Assembly: GCA_937874515.1 (NCBI GenBank)
Contig: CALNBV010000278.1
Location: 1 to 7,832, forward strand
Source of the DNA: an uncultured Paenibacillaceae bacterium
Lineage (GTDB): Bacteria; Bacillota; Bacilli; Aneurinibacillales; Aneurinibacillaceae
Direction: 5' to 3'
DNA length: 7,832 nucleotides
The notes under the pieces were generated by a model, which ran no database searches, was not told the DNA's origin, and saw only the letters and a list, made by a program, of their open reading frames with translations. Positions 1 to 5,983 of this stretch are shown here, piece by piece. The first letter of the stretch is position 1; each line of letters starts with the position of its first letter. A program made the translations under genes and the position numbers.

Positions 1-1356
1 ATCTGTAAAGGTTTTGCGGGGTAAATCACGATTGATTGCCCTGCCTGCATGGACATATCCTTCTGAATAAACAGTCCCAATACACTCAGGAATCATTCGG
101 TTATACCAGAGAAGATCCCCTTTTAAATTGGATAAATTATAAGCAGGATCTTTACTTAACATCAATGCTACAGTTCCCGTCACGTGAGGAGCAGCCATAG
201 ATGTTCCATCACAAAAACCATAAGCACGTTCATAATCCCCATTCTCTCCGGGAATTGTGCTCAGAATATCTACACCAGGTGCAGCGATATCAACAGATTC
301 TGCACCAATGTTAGACCAATAAGGCATGCTTCCGTTGTTATCCATGGCGGCGACAGAAATAACATTTTCCAAATTATAGCTGGCGGGATAGTCAGGGTCC
401 TCTCCATCATTGTTCTTTCCTTCATTTCCGGCAGAAGCGACAATCAGTGCATTACTATTGGCAATTGCACCATACTCAGTATCGCTAAATCCAGTACCGC
501 CACTGGAAATGTTAATCACTTTCACTCCCATGGATTTCGCATAGTTAATGGCCGCAATTTCATCATCAATGGAGCCCCCATCAGATGTTAAATATTTCAA
601 AGGCATAATTTTCACATTAGGTGCTACACCAATGACCCCTGTGTTATTATTGGCTGCCCCGATGGTACCGGCTACATGGGTTCCATGATAATCTTCTTCA
701 GCCGAATCAAAAACTGTATTATCATCGTGGGCAAAATCCCATCCGTTTACATCATCGATGAGCCCGTTTTGATCATTATCTATGCCGTCACCAGGAATTT
801 CCCCAGGATTTGTCCAGATATTATTCTTTAAGTCTGGATGATTGATATCGATCCCAGTATCAATGACCGCAACCACAATATCCGGGCTCCCTTTTGTTAC
901 AGACCAGGCATATTCAGCACCAATATCAATTCCAGGTGTTCCTGTTGTGTATACTTTTTGGCCTGTGTTTTTTAAGCCCCATTGTAAAGGGTAATAAGGG
1001 TCTGTGACTGCATTACAATTCCTTATATAATTGGGCTCTGCATATTCTATTTGCCCGGATACTTCTAAATCTTTGATTACTTCGTCTATTGATGATGTTT
1101 TTGCATCATAGGTTACTAGTTTTGTTGTTGACCGGTCCAAATTCTTCAATTCTTTCAAACTATGTTTTGACCTGGTTTCTCCCAAATTCATAGCATTTCT
1201 TCCACTCTTAAACTTGACGATGATTTCCCCTTCTTTATACTTTTTCGTGTGGCTTTGGCTGTCAGCCGTGAAGGCAAAGACGGGGATGTTTGATAGTAAT
1301 AACCCAATGCTAAATAATGACGCCGCAACTTTTTTGATCATGCTGCGTTTCCCCAT
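1..1356 (-). CDS. Secreted S8 (subtilisin-family) serine protease, C-terminus beyond window
   Basis: Extracellular endopeptidase made as a prepro-enzyme. The frame stays open from ATG at 1356 to base 1, giving 452 codons with no stop, so the gene is cut by the window edge. Residues 1-28 form a signal peptide (basic start, hydrophobic core, VFA cleavage site). Residues about 38-112 are a prodomain with KYKEGEIIVKFKSG and IEYAEPNY motifs, as in fervidolysin-type proteases. The S8 domain spans about 160-440: Asp166 (VIDTGID), His224 (HGTHVAGT), oxyanion Asn311 (SAGNEG) and Ser386 (GTSMAAPH) are all present. DNDQNGLIDDVNG near residue 200 looks like a calcium loop. The start is set by GAGAGGGG nine bases upstream; Met6 is a weaker alternative. 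Unusual for the family are Cys114, Cys382 and Cys425. The region after the catalytic domain differs from the two paralogues here. The last visible residues read KTFTD, which could begin an SLH repeat, but this cannot be decided. Confidence 0.95.
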   Translation of the reverse strand, partial: MGKRSMIKKVAASLFSIGLLLSNIPVFAFTADSQSHTKKYKEGEIIVKFKSGRNAMNLGETRSKHSLKELKNLDRSTTKLVTYDAKTSSIDEVIKDLEVSGQIEYAEPNYIRNCNAVTDPYYPLQWGLKNTGQKVYTTGTPGIDIGAEYAWSVTKGSPDIVVAVIDTGIDINHPDLKNNIWTNPGEIPGDGIDNDQNGLIDDVNGWDFAHDDNTVFDSAEEDYHGTHVAGTIGAANNNTGVIGVAPNVKIMPLKYLTSDGGSIDDEIAAINYAKSMGVKVINISSGGTGFSDTEYGAIANSNALIVASAGNEGKNNDGEDPDYPASYNLENVISVAAMDNNGSMPYWSNIGAESVDIAAPGVDILSTIPGENGDYERAYGFCDGTSMAAPHVTGTVALMLSKDPAYNLSNLKGDLLWYNRMIPECIGTVYSEGYVHAGRAINRDLPRKTFTD

Positions 1357-1408
1357 AGATGGTTTCCCCTCTCTGTTTTTCTTTTCTAAGGTGTAAAATA
1401 AATTTACA

Positions 1409-1433
1409 ATTTTTGATGTAATCTATCAAAAAT
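1409..1433. repeat. Perfect 9-bp inverted repeat in protease leader
   Basis: ATTTTTGAT (1409-1417) and ATCAAAAAT (1425-1433) are perfect reverse complements around a 7-base loop. The repeat lies between the probable promoter of the S8 gene that starts at 1356 and its ribosome site. It could be a leader hairpin or a dimeric regulator site. No U-run follows on the minus strand, so it is not an ordinary terminator. Confidence 0.5.
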
Positions 1434-1443
1434 AAGTTATCGC

Positions 1444-1457
1444 CATCTACCATTATA
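1444..1457 (-). promoter_or_regulatory. Probable -10 region of the S8 gene starting at 1356
   Basis: On the minus strand a perfect TATAAT (1457-1452) is followed by GGTAGATG. No convincing -35 box lies 16-18 bases upstream. The 11 bases AATGGTAGATG recur exactly at the promoter of the SLH protease (4670-4660), which supports a real start region and hints at common control. Transcription would begin near 1445 and leave a leader of about 89 bases. Confidence 0.45.
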
Positions 1458-1495
1458 TACCCCTTTAACAAATGAAGAGAGACGTAAAATATTCC

Positions 1496-1536
1496 ATTAG
1501 AAAAGGGATAACCCTGTTGGATTATCCCTTTTTTCT
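1496..1536. terminator. Bidirectional intrinsic terminator
   Basis: AAAAGGGATAA (1501-1511) pairs perfectly with TTATCCCTTTT (1522-1532) around a 10-base loop. Read on the minus strand it comes just after the stop of the small membrane-protein gene (1540) and continues into UUUUCU. Read on the plus strand it continues into a longer U-rich tail, but no plus-strand gene ends here. Its main role is probably to end the small membrane-protein transcript. Confidence 0.75.
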
Positions 1537-1539
1537 TTA

Positions 1540-1905
1540 TTATTTTACTAAGGCTTTATAAATAACATTGTTTAACATGTAGAAAGCAAAACCGACGAGG
1601 AGTCCTACGAGAATCAGAATTGCTTTCGTGATTGCATGAACATCCAGAACATAAATTACATAACTTGTAGCAAGCAACAAAATCAAGCTATTGAAGATTT
1701 TGACCTTCATACCTGTCATGTTTTTTGAAACGAGATGAATGAGAATCCAGGCAAAAATAAAGGTGGAAGGCAGAAAAAGAAGCATTAAAATATCCTCAAA
1801 TAAAGGATGTAAGCTCTCTTCATATTGGGGTATAAAGTTGATCCCACAATAAAGAGTAACAAGCAATACTAGTGAAATCCAAACATAATAAACCCTTTTT
1901 TTCAT
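1540..1905 (-). CDS. Small four-helix membrane protein, unknown function
   Basis: A 121-residue protein that I do not recognise. It starts MKKRVYYVWISLVLL and has four hydrophobic stretches at about residues 6-24, 37-60, 69-87 and 93-115. These are separated by short polar loops, including an acidic one (QYEESLHPLFED) after helix 1. No cysteine pair, metal site or enzymatic motif is visible. I chose ATG at 1905 because AGGG lies five bases upstream. An in-frame GTG at 1911 would add two residues and is possible. The gene sits between two S8 proteases, follows the collapsed paralogue remnant at 1918-1999, and ends directly before a terminator. It is probably its own short transcript, or is read with whatever remains of the remnant's leader. 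A role alongside the proteases would be guesswork. Confidence 0.7.
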   Translation of the reverse strand: MKKRVYYVWISLVLLVTLYCGINFIPQYEESLHPLFEDILMLLFLPSTFIFAWILIHLVSKNMTGMKVKIFNSLILLLATSYVIYVLDVHAITKAILILVGLLVGFAFYMLNNVIYKALVK

Positions 1906-1917
1906 ATTCACCCTACC

Positions 1918-1999
1918 CTATTCCATGAATTTTTTATAAAAACGATACCAATTCAATAGAAATGGCAACCTTTTTCATTTGTGTACGTCTAAGATGCAA
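1918..1999 (-). pseudogene. Collapsed remnant of an S8-SLH protease paralogue
   Basis: A perfect AGGAGG (2013-2008), eight bases before TTG at 1999, opens a 21-codon frame beginning (M)HLRRTQMKKVAISI. This resembles MLNRRTGWMKVVV, the start of the protease at 7438, and MIKKVAAS in the protease at 1356. At about 1951 the sequence switches, in another frame, to WYRFYKKFME-stop. That resembles the SLH protease C-terminus, MYRFYGKYIK-stop. The bases are similarly close (TATCGTTTYTAT shared). The simplest reading is that leader, start and last codons survive while the whole protease body was deleted. The sequence is short, so chance similarity cannot be excluded, and the 21-codon frame might still be translated. 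Confidence 0.45.
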
Positions 2000-2021
2000 G
2001 GGGATTTCCTCCTCTGTCTCT

Positions 2022-2067
2022 GGTTTAATAGATCAATGTCCCCTTTCATTATAGATCTAATTAAACC
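2022..2067. repeat. Inverted repeat enclosing a TATAAT box
   Basis: GGTTTAATAGATC (2022-2034) matches the reverse complement of GATCTAATTAAACC (2054-2067) apart from one extra base. Between the arms the minus strand carries TATAAT (2053-2048) at once after GATC. This could be an operator around a -10 box, or a leader hairpin of the collapsed gene at 1918-1999. No good -35 box is seen. Confidence 0.4.
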
Positions 2068-2070
2068 AAT

Positions 2071-2098
2071 AAAATCCCCTAATTAATAGGGGATTTTT
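2071..2098. terminator. Terminator-like hairpin of the AAATCCCC type
   Basis: AAAATCCCCT (2071-2080) pairs perfectly with AGGGGATTTT (2088-2097) around a 7-base loop, with U-rich tails on both sides. Together with the following TTGGTTTAAT (minus strand) it closely matches the leader hairpin of the protease that starts at 7438. It may therefore be the old leader of the deleted paralogue rather than a second terminator for the SLH protease. Confidence 0.55.
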
Positions 2099-2126
2099 AT
2101 CTGATATTATTTCATAAGTTTTACAT

Positions 2127-2155
2127 AAAAAAAGACCCGGGAAAACCCCGAGTCT
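2127..2155 (-). terminator. Intrinsic terminator of the SLH protease gene
   Basis: Read on the minus strand, AGACTCGGG pairs with CCCGGGTCT over nine pairs (one G-U) with a 5-base loop, followed by a run of U. The base that makes a G-U pair on the minus strand is a C/A mismatch on the plus strand, so the hairpin suits minus-strand transcripts. It lies 30 bases past the stop at 2185. Confidence 0.9.
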
Positions 2156-2184
2156 AATCTATAAATCTATCATTCTATTTACTT

Positions 2185-4608
2185 TTACTTTATATATTTT
2201 CCATAGAAACGATACATAATAACCGCTGATTGGGCACGGTCAGCATTGGTTTTCGGGGAGAAGGTGGTTGTTGTTACTCCATTCATTAACCCCTGTTCTA
2301 CAGCAATGGCAACAGATTCTCTTGCCCATGTATCGATTTGGCCACGGTCTTTAAATTTGCTTAAGGTTCCATTGATATCTTGAGCCTTAATTGATTGTTT
2401 CATTTTAATGGCACGAACCATCATAACGGCCATTTCTTGCCGGGTAATGGTACGGTTTGGTTCAAATTTGGTGCTGGATACACCGTTAATAATTTGATAT
2501 TTGTAAGCTAATGCTACGTCTTTCGCAAACCAATCCGTAGATTTTACATCTGTGAAAGGTTCTGTAGCGGTACCCCGTAGATTTAAGGTTTTCACGATCA
2601 ATGTAGCAAATTGGGCACGGGTAATATTGTTTTTCGGAGCGTATTTATTGTCACCTACTCCATTAATAATGCCCAAACTTGCCATAGATTCAATGGCTGG
2701 TTTTGCCCAGGTTACACTTCCAAGGTCTGTAAAAGTTGTCGTGACAGGTTTTACAGTAAGGGTTGTTCCGGTACTTCTATTCCCTGATTTATCTTTTACA
2801 TATACGGTAATTTTGGTATTCCCAATTAAGTAGGAAACAGGTACAGAAAAAGCTCCTGTACTAGATGCAGTTGCCTGGCCAATGATTACTCCACCGGTAT
2901 ACACCTGTACAGTGTAACCTGCATTTGTTTTCCCGGTCACTTTTTTTGTATTAATATTAACGCCATTTACTGTAGGTGGTGCCGGAAGAGTCGTGCTTGA
3001 ACTTTTTACCGTTACTTTTGTTGCAGGGCTAACGTTTCCTGCTTTATCCGTTGCGGTAATAGTTAAGGTAGTTCCTGCTTTCTGCACTGGAATAGCAATG
3101 GTAAACTTGCCGGTGGAAGCTACGGTTCCAGTTGCAAGCTGGGTTGTCCCTTTTTTAATGATAATTTTGGCGGCCACTTCTGCCGTTCCTGTAACTGACG
3201 TGCTCTTATCGGTCACTGCATTTACCTTAGGGGCAGCAGGAGCTGTCATGTCAGTGGTCAGGGCCTTCCCTGCATTCACCAATCCACCTGTTTTCACTTT
3301 GCCTTTTAAGGAAGCAAGAGGGGTGGTTGTTTTCATAAGGTACTCTTTCACTTTGGCAGGGCTTGAAGATGGATATTTACTTAGAACTAAGGCTGCTACA
3401 CCCGTAACATGAGGGGTAGCCATAGATGTTCCGCTATAATAATCATATTTATTTCCTGGAAGTGTACTCAAAATTCTATGACCAGGAGCTGCCAAATCAG
3501 TAGATTCAACCCCATAGTTAGACCATGATGGGAAATTCCCCTGGTTGTCTACTGCAGCCACAGATACAATATTCCCAAGAGTATATGCTGCCGGGTAACT
3601 AGGATCAGGTTGATCGTTATTGTTTCCTTCATTTCCTGAAGCCACTACAAAAAGAGCATTGGCATTTTTAATGGCATCATACTCTGCCTGGCTATAGCCA
3701 TATCCGCCAATAGACATGTTAATGATTTTAACGCCTTTTTTCTTTGCATAGTTAACGGCTTCAACTTCATCGGCAATGCTTCCTGAAGACGCGGAAATAA
3801 ATTTCAAAGGCATGACTTTTACATTGGGCGCTATCCCTGTAATACCAATGGTATTGCTGGATGCAGCGATGGTTCCCGCTACATGGGTCCCATGGCTATC
3901 TTCTGACCCGTCGAAAACGGTTTTATTATTACCGGCAAAGTCAAATCCATTGACGTCATCAATATAGCCGTTGCCATCATTGTCTTTGCCATCATTGGCG
4001 ATTTCTTTGGTGTTCACCCAAATGCGGGATTTCAAATCAGGATGGCTTATATCCATGCCAGTATCAATAATGCCCACAACAATACTGCTGCTGCCTTTTG
4101 TTTTCGACCAGGCTGTCTCTACTTTAATATCAATACCGGGTTTGCCGAGGACTCCTAAAATGGATTGGCCGGTATTCTTCAAACCCCAGAGATTATTATA
4201 CATAGGGTCAGTAACTGCAGATACTTTTCTCAAATAGTTAGGCTCCGCATATTCTACTTCCCCTGTTTCTTCTAAATCTTGAATGACCTGTTCAATAGAA
4301 GATTTGGCATTAAACTCTAGCAACATGGTGCTAGATTCGCCTAAATTTTTTCTTTCTTTCAAACCATGGGTGGTTCTTACTGGACCTAAATTATGTACCG
4401 TGCGTCCGCTTTTAAACTTAACAATAACTTCCCCGGCTTTGTACTGCGCGTGACTCTGGGTCGTACTTAATGATCCCTTGGTAAAATCTTTTACCGTTCC
4501 ACTAGTACTAGACACGTTTGCGGATGCAAACATAGGAAAGCTAGAGAACAACATACTTGAACAAACAACTAGTGATCCGACTTTCCTCCATAAGCTAGTT
4601 TTTTTCAA
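2185..4608 (-). CDS. Cell-envelope S8 serine protease with two Ig-like domains and three SLH repeats
   Basis: Secreted subtilisin-type endopeptidase tethered to the wall by SLH repeats, which in this family bind secondary wall polysaccharide. With TTG at 4608 as start it has 807 residues: signal peptide 1-30 (MFASA end), prodomain about 54-127 (AGEVIVKFKSG, VEYAEPNY), S8 domain about 170-450 with Asp182, His239, Asn326 and Ser395, and a calcium-type loop DNDGNGYIDDVNG near 209. Two Ig-like domains follow, about 456-535 and 540-622 (TDKAGNVSP and KDKSGNRS strand ends). Three SLH repeats start at about 626, 685 and 752, with TRAQ, TRQE and DRAQ at the usual position. ATG at 4662 would give 825 residues, but it coincides with the predicted transcription start and has no ribosome site. 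TTG at 4608 has AGAGGG nine bases upstream and gives a normal signal peptide. The CPBP gene is divergent upstream. Confidence 0.95.
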   Translation of the reverse strand: MKKTSLWRKVGSLVVCSSMLFSSFPMFASANVSSTSGTVKDFTKGSLSTTQSHAQYKAGEVIVKFKSGRTVHNLGPVRTTHGLKERKNLGESSTMLLEFNAKSSIEQVIQDLEETGEVEYAEPNYLRKVSAVTDPMYNNLWGLKNTGQSILGVLGKPGIDIKVETAWSKTKGSSSIVVGIIDTGMDISHPDLKSRIWVNTKEIANDGKDNDGNGYIDDVNGFDFAGNNKTVFDGSEDSHGTHVAGTIAASSNTIGITGIAPNVKVMPLKFISASSGSIADEVEAVNYAKKKGVKIINMSIGGYGYSQAEYDAIKNANALFVVASGNEGNNNDQPDPSYPAAYTLGNIVSVAAVDNQGNFPSWSNYGVESTDLAAPGHRILSTLPGNKYDYYSGTSMATPHVTGVAALVLSKYPSSSPAKVKEYLMKTTTPLASLKGKVKTGGLVNAGKALTTDMTAPAAPKVNAVTDKSTSVTGTAEVAAKIIIKKGTTQLATGTVASTGKFTIAIPVQKAGTTLTITATDKAGNVSPATKVTVKSSSTTLPAPPTVNGVNINTKKVTGKTNAGYTVQVYTGGVIIGQATASSTGAFSVPVSYLIGNTKITVYVKDKSGNRSTGTTLTVKPVTTTFTDLGSVTWAKPAIESMASLGIINGVGDNKYAPKNNITRAQFATLIVKTLNLRGTATEPFTDVKSTDWFAKDVALAYKYQIINGVSSTKFEPNRTITRQEMAVMMVRAIKMKQSIKAQDINGTLSKFKDRGQIDTWARESVAIAVEQGLMNGVTTTTFSPKTNADRAQSAVIMYRFYGKYIK

Positions 4609-4659
4609 TTTTCTTAACCCTCTTTCTCTCCTCACCTTTAATAGATGTATTTTTCTCAA

Positions 4660-4697
4660 CATCTACCATTTTACAATAAATTTAGAGAATTGTTCAA
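4660..4697 (-). promoter_or_regulatory. Promoter of the SLH protease
   Basis: On the minus strand TTGAAC (4697-4692) and TAAAAT (4673-4668) are separated by 18 bases, a good vegetative-type promoter. Transcription would start near 4661, leaving a leader of about 53 bases before TTG 4608. AATGGTAGATG, which begins inside the -10 box, is identical to the sequence at the promoter of the protease that starts at 1356. Confidence 0.6.
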
Positions 4698-4703
4698 ACC
4701 CTT

Positions 4704-4733
4704 TTCAAATTTGTAACTTGCTTATTGCATAAT
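4704..4733 (+). promoter_or_regulatory. Possible promoter of the CPBP protease gene
   Basis: TTCAAA (4704-4709) and CATAAT (4728-4733) are 18 bases apart on the plus strand, about 45 bases before ATG 4779. Both boxes are only moderate matches. An alternative pairing, TTGCTT with TATAAG (4743-4748), has a long 19-base spacer. The divergent protease promoter lies a few bases to the left, so the two may influence each other. Confidence 0.3.
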
Positions 4734-4778
4734 AGGAGAAGGTATAAGTACGGATACGCTTATAAACGGGGTGATGTG

Positions 4779-5684
4779 ATGGGTGTATTTAAAAATAAAT
4801 ACGGTCAAGCACGTTCTGGATGGCTGATTTTTCTTTTGGGAATTTTGATTATCTGTTTCCAACTCCTGCTCGTCATCCCCTTTATGAAGTTTTGGGGAAC
4901 GAGTTCAGCTTCATCTCCCCTTCAATCCTTTGTCATTGGGATGTCCACGGAACTGGCAATTTTCTTAGGGGTCGTCTTTATGTGGATGTTCGTGCAAAAA
5001 AAACGCCTGGGGGCAATTGGTTTGCACGGGAATGGGACGGGATGGAAAGATACGTTCTGGGGTTTAGGGTTAGGCGCCTTGTCCATGCTTGTCATTTTCA
5101 TTATTTTATTGGGCACCGGGGCCATTCGGGTAGGCAATGGTTGGAAAAGCCCTGATTTTTCCTCGAGCAATCTCGTTTATCTCGGTATTTTTATCATTGT
5201 GGGATTTTGCGAAGAGTTTCTCTTCCGGGGATATTTAATGAAGACCCTGGAAGACCGGGGAAATTCAAGATGGTTCATTTATATTCTTTCCTCTATTCTT
5301 TTCTCTGTAGCCCATATGGGCAATATGGAAATAAACGCCATTGCTGTGTTAAATATCTTCCTCGTGGGTATTCTCTTTGCTTACATGTTCCGGGTCACAG
5401 GATCCCTGTGGATGCCCATCGGTTTTCATATTACCTGGAACTATACCCAGGGAATCGTCTTCGGCTTCCCTGTAAGCGGCAATCCAGTAGACAGTATTTA
5501 TCACACCCAGATGGTAGTAGGTCAAGAATTGTTATCCGGCGGAGGGTTTGGCCCCGAAGGTGGGATTCTTACCACGATTTTAATTGGTTTGTGTATGATG
5601 ATTACCTGGATTTATGGAAAAAAAACACAACCGCCTATGGTACAGATGAAATATAAAAAAAACTTAGCGGATGTAAAACAATAA
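4779..5684 (+). CDS. CPBP (CAAX-type) intramembrane metalloprotease family protein
   Basis: A 301-residue polytopic membrane protein of the CPBP/Abi family, glutamate-dependent proteases working inside the membrane. Family roles include prenyl-protein processing and bacteriocin self-immunity. The substrate here cannot be read from sequence. Signature motifs are complete and in order: EEFLFRG with Glu145, Glu146 and Arg150, FSVAH with His179, and HITWN with His217 and Asn221. Hydrophobic segments lie at about 15-36, 50-72, 93-113, 131-146, 166-180, 187-205, 208-230 and 277-293. The N-terminus is cytosol-like and basic, and the C-terminal tail is short and charged. I chose ATG 4779, preceded by GGGGTGA; GTG at 4776 is an alternative. 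An in-frame TTG at 4725 is unlikely because nothing upstream looks like a ribosome site. The gene is divergent from the SLH protease and ends at a strong terminator, so it is probably monocistronic. Confidence 0.9.
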   Translation: MGVFKNKYGQARSGWLIFLLGILIICFQLLLVIPFMKFWGTSSASSPLQSFVIGMSTELAIFLGVVFMWMFVQKKRLGAIGLHGNGTGWKDTFWGLGLGALSMLVIFIILLGTGAIRVGNGWKSPDFSSSNLVYLGIFIIVGFCEEFLFRGYLMKTLEDRGNSRWFIYILSSILFSVAHMGNMEINAIAVLNIFLVGILFAYMFRVTGSLWMPIGFHITWNYTQGIVFGFPVSGNPVDSIYHTQMVVGQELLSGGGFGPEGGILTTILIGLCMMITWIYGKKTQPPMVQMKYKKNLADVKQ

Positions 5685-5685
5685 T

Positions 5686-5730
5686 GTGATAAAGGAGTGT
5701 GGTTGTGGCCACACTCCTTTTCTTCTTTAT
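5686..5730 (+). terminator. Intrinsic terminator of the CPBP gene
   Basis: AAAGGAGTGTGG (5691-5702) pairs perfectly over 12 bases with CCACACTCCTTT (5709-5720) around a 6-base loop, followed by TTCTTCTTT. It begins just after the stop at 5684. Both arms belong to the dispersed repeat found at 5777 and 7598, here as two copies in opposite orientation. Confidence 0.9.
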
Positions 5731-5831
5731 CCCCTTTGGTCAGTGAAGCCCGCAAGGGCTTATTGAGGTTCGGCCTCCACACTCCTTATCACCTTTATCC
5801 CCTTTAGTCAGTGAAGACCGCAAGGGCTTAT
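5709..5831 (+). repeat. Imperfect tandem repeat, 68-bp period, with GNRA-type hairpins
   Basis: Two 55-base units, 5709-5763 and 5777-5831, are offset by exactly 68 bases and differ at five positions. Each contains a pyrimidine-rich stretch, then TATCCCCTTT, GTCAGTGAAG and CCGCAAGGGCTTAT. In unit 1 AAGCCC and GGGCTT form a 6-bp stem capped by GCAA (5746-5761); in unit 2 the stem has one mismatch. A small GAGG/CCTC hairpin (5765-5777) lies between the units. A third copy of the first 36 bases is at 7598. Too few copies and no spacer logic for CRISPR. Confidence 0.8.
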
Positions 5832-5848
5832 CCGCCTATTTAACATCC

Positions 5849-5926
5849 TTGTCGGTAAAGAAAACTTTGCTATCGTCAAGTCGTTAGACGAAGGCGATAG
5901 CCTTAGTTGCACTTATGCAAATAAGG
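5849..5926 (+). other. Structured RNA-like element, copy A
   Basis: This segment aligns with 7751-7820 (copy B): shared blocks are GTAAA-GAAA-CTT-GCT, CAAG, CGAAGGC and CTTAGTTG-ACTTATGC. GCTATCG (5869-5875) pairs with CGATAGC (5895-5901). Copy B has different bases in those arms but still pairs. A second hairpin, CCTTA-G-TTGCA-CTTA-TGCAA-A-TAAGG (5901-5926), is almost perfect and is not conserved in B. The strand is uncertain. The family is not recognised. Transposon-associated guide RNAs (TnpB or IscB type) or a mobile structured element are possibilities only. It lies between two convergent genes. The rest of 5685-5983 holds the terminator and the tandem repeat, with nothing I can call in 5927-5983. 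Confidence 0.4.
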
Positions 5927-5983
5927 TTTGTAAAAATCTTATCTGCCGAGGAACTGGCACGGTTTGATTCTTTGCATCGACCT

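Noticed and set aside
184..591. Open frame of 135 codons on the plus strand
   Set aside because: It lies entirely antisense to the well-supported S8 protease and shows no domain or ribosome site. The same applies to the plus-strand frames inside 2185-4608 (for example 2993-3412) and inside 5984-7438.
4820..5656. Other-frame open frames over the CPBP gene, both strands
   Set aside because: They overlap the frame with complete EEFLFRG, FSVAH and HITWN motifs and have cysteine/arginine-rich, non-protein-like composition.
5709..5831. CRISPR array
   Set aside because: Only two imperfect units, with the similarity extending through most of the unit instead of short repeats with unique spacers.
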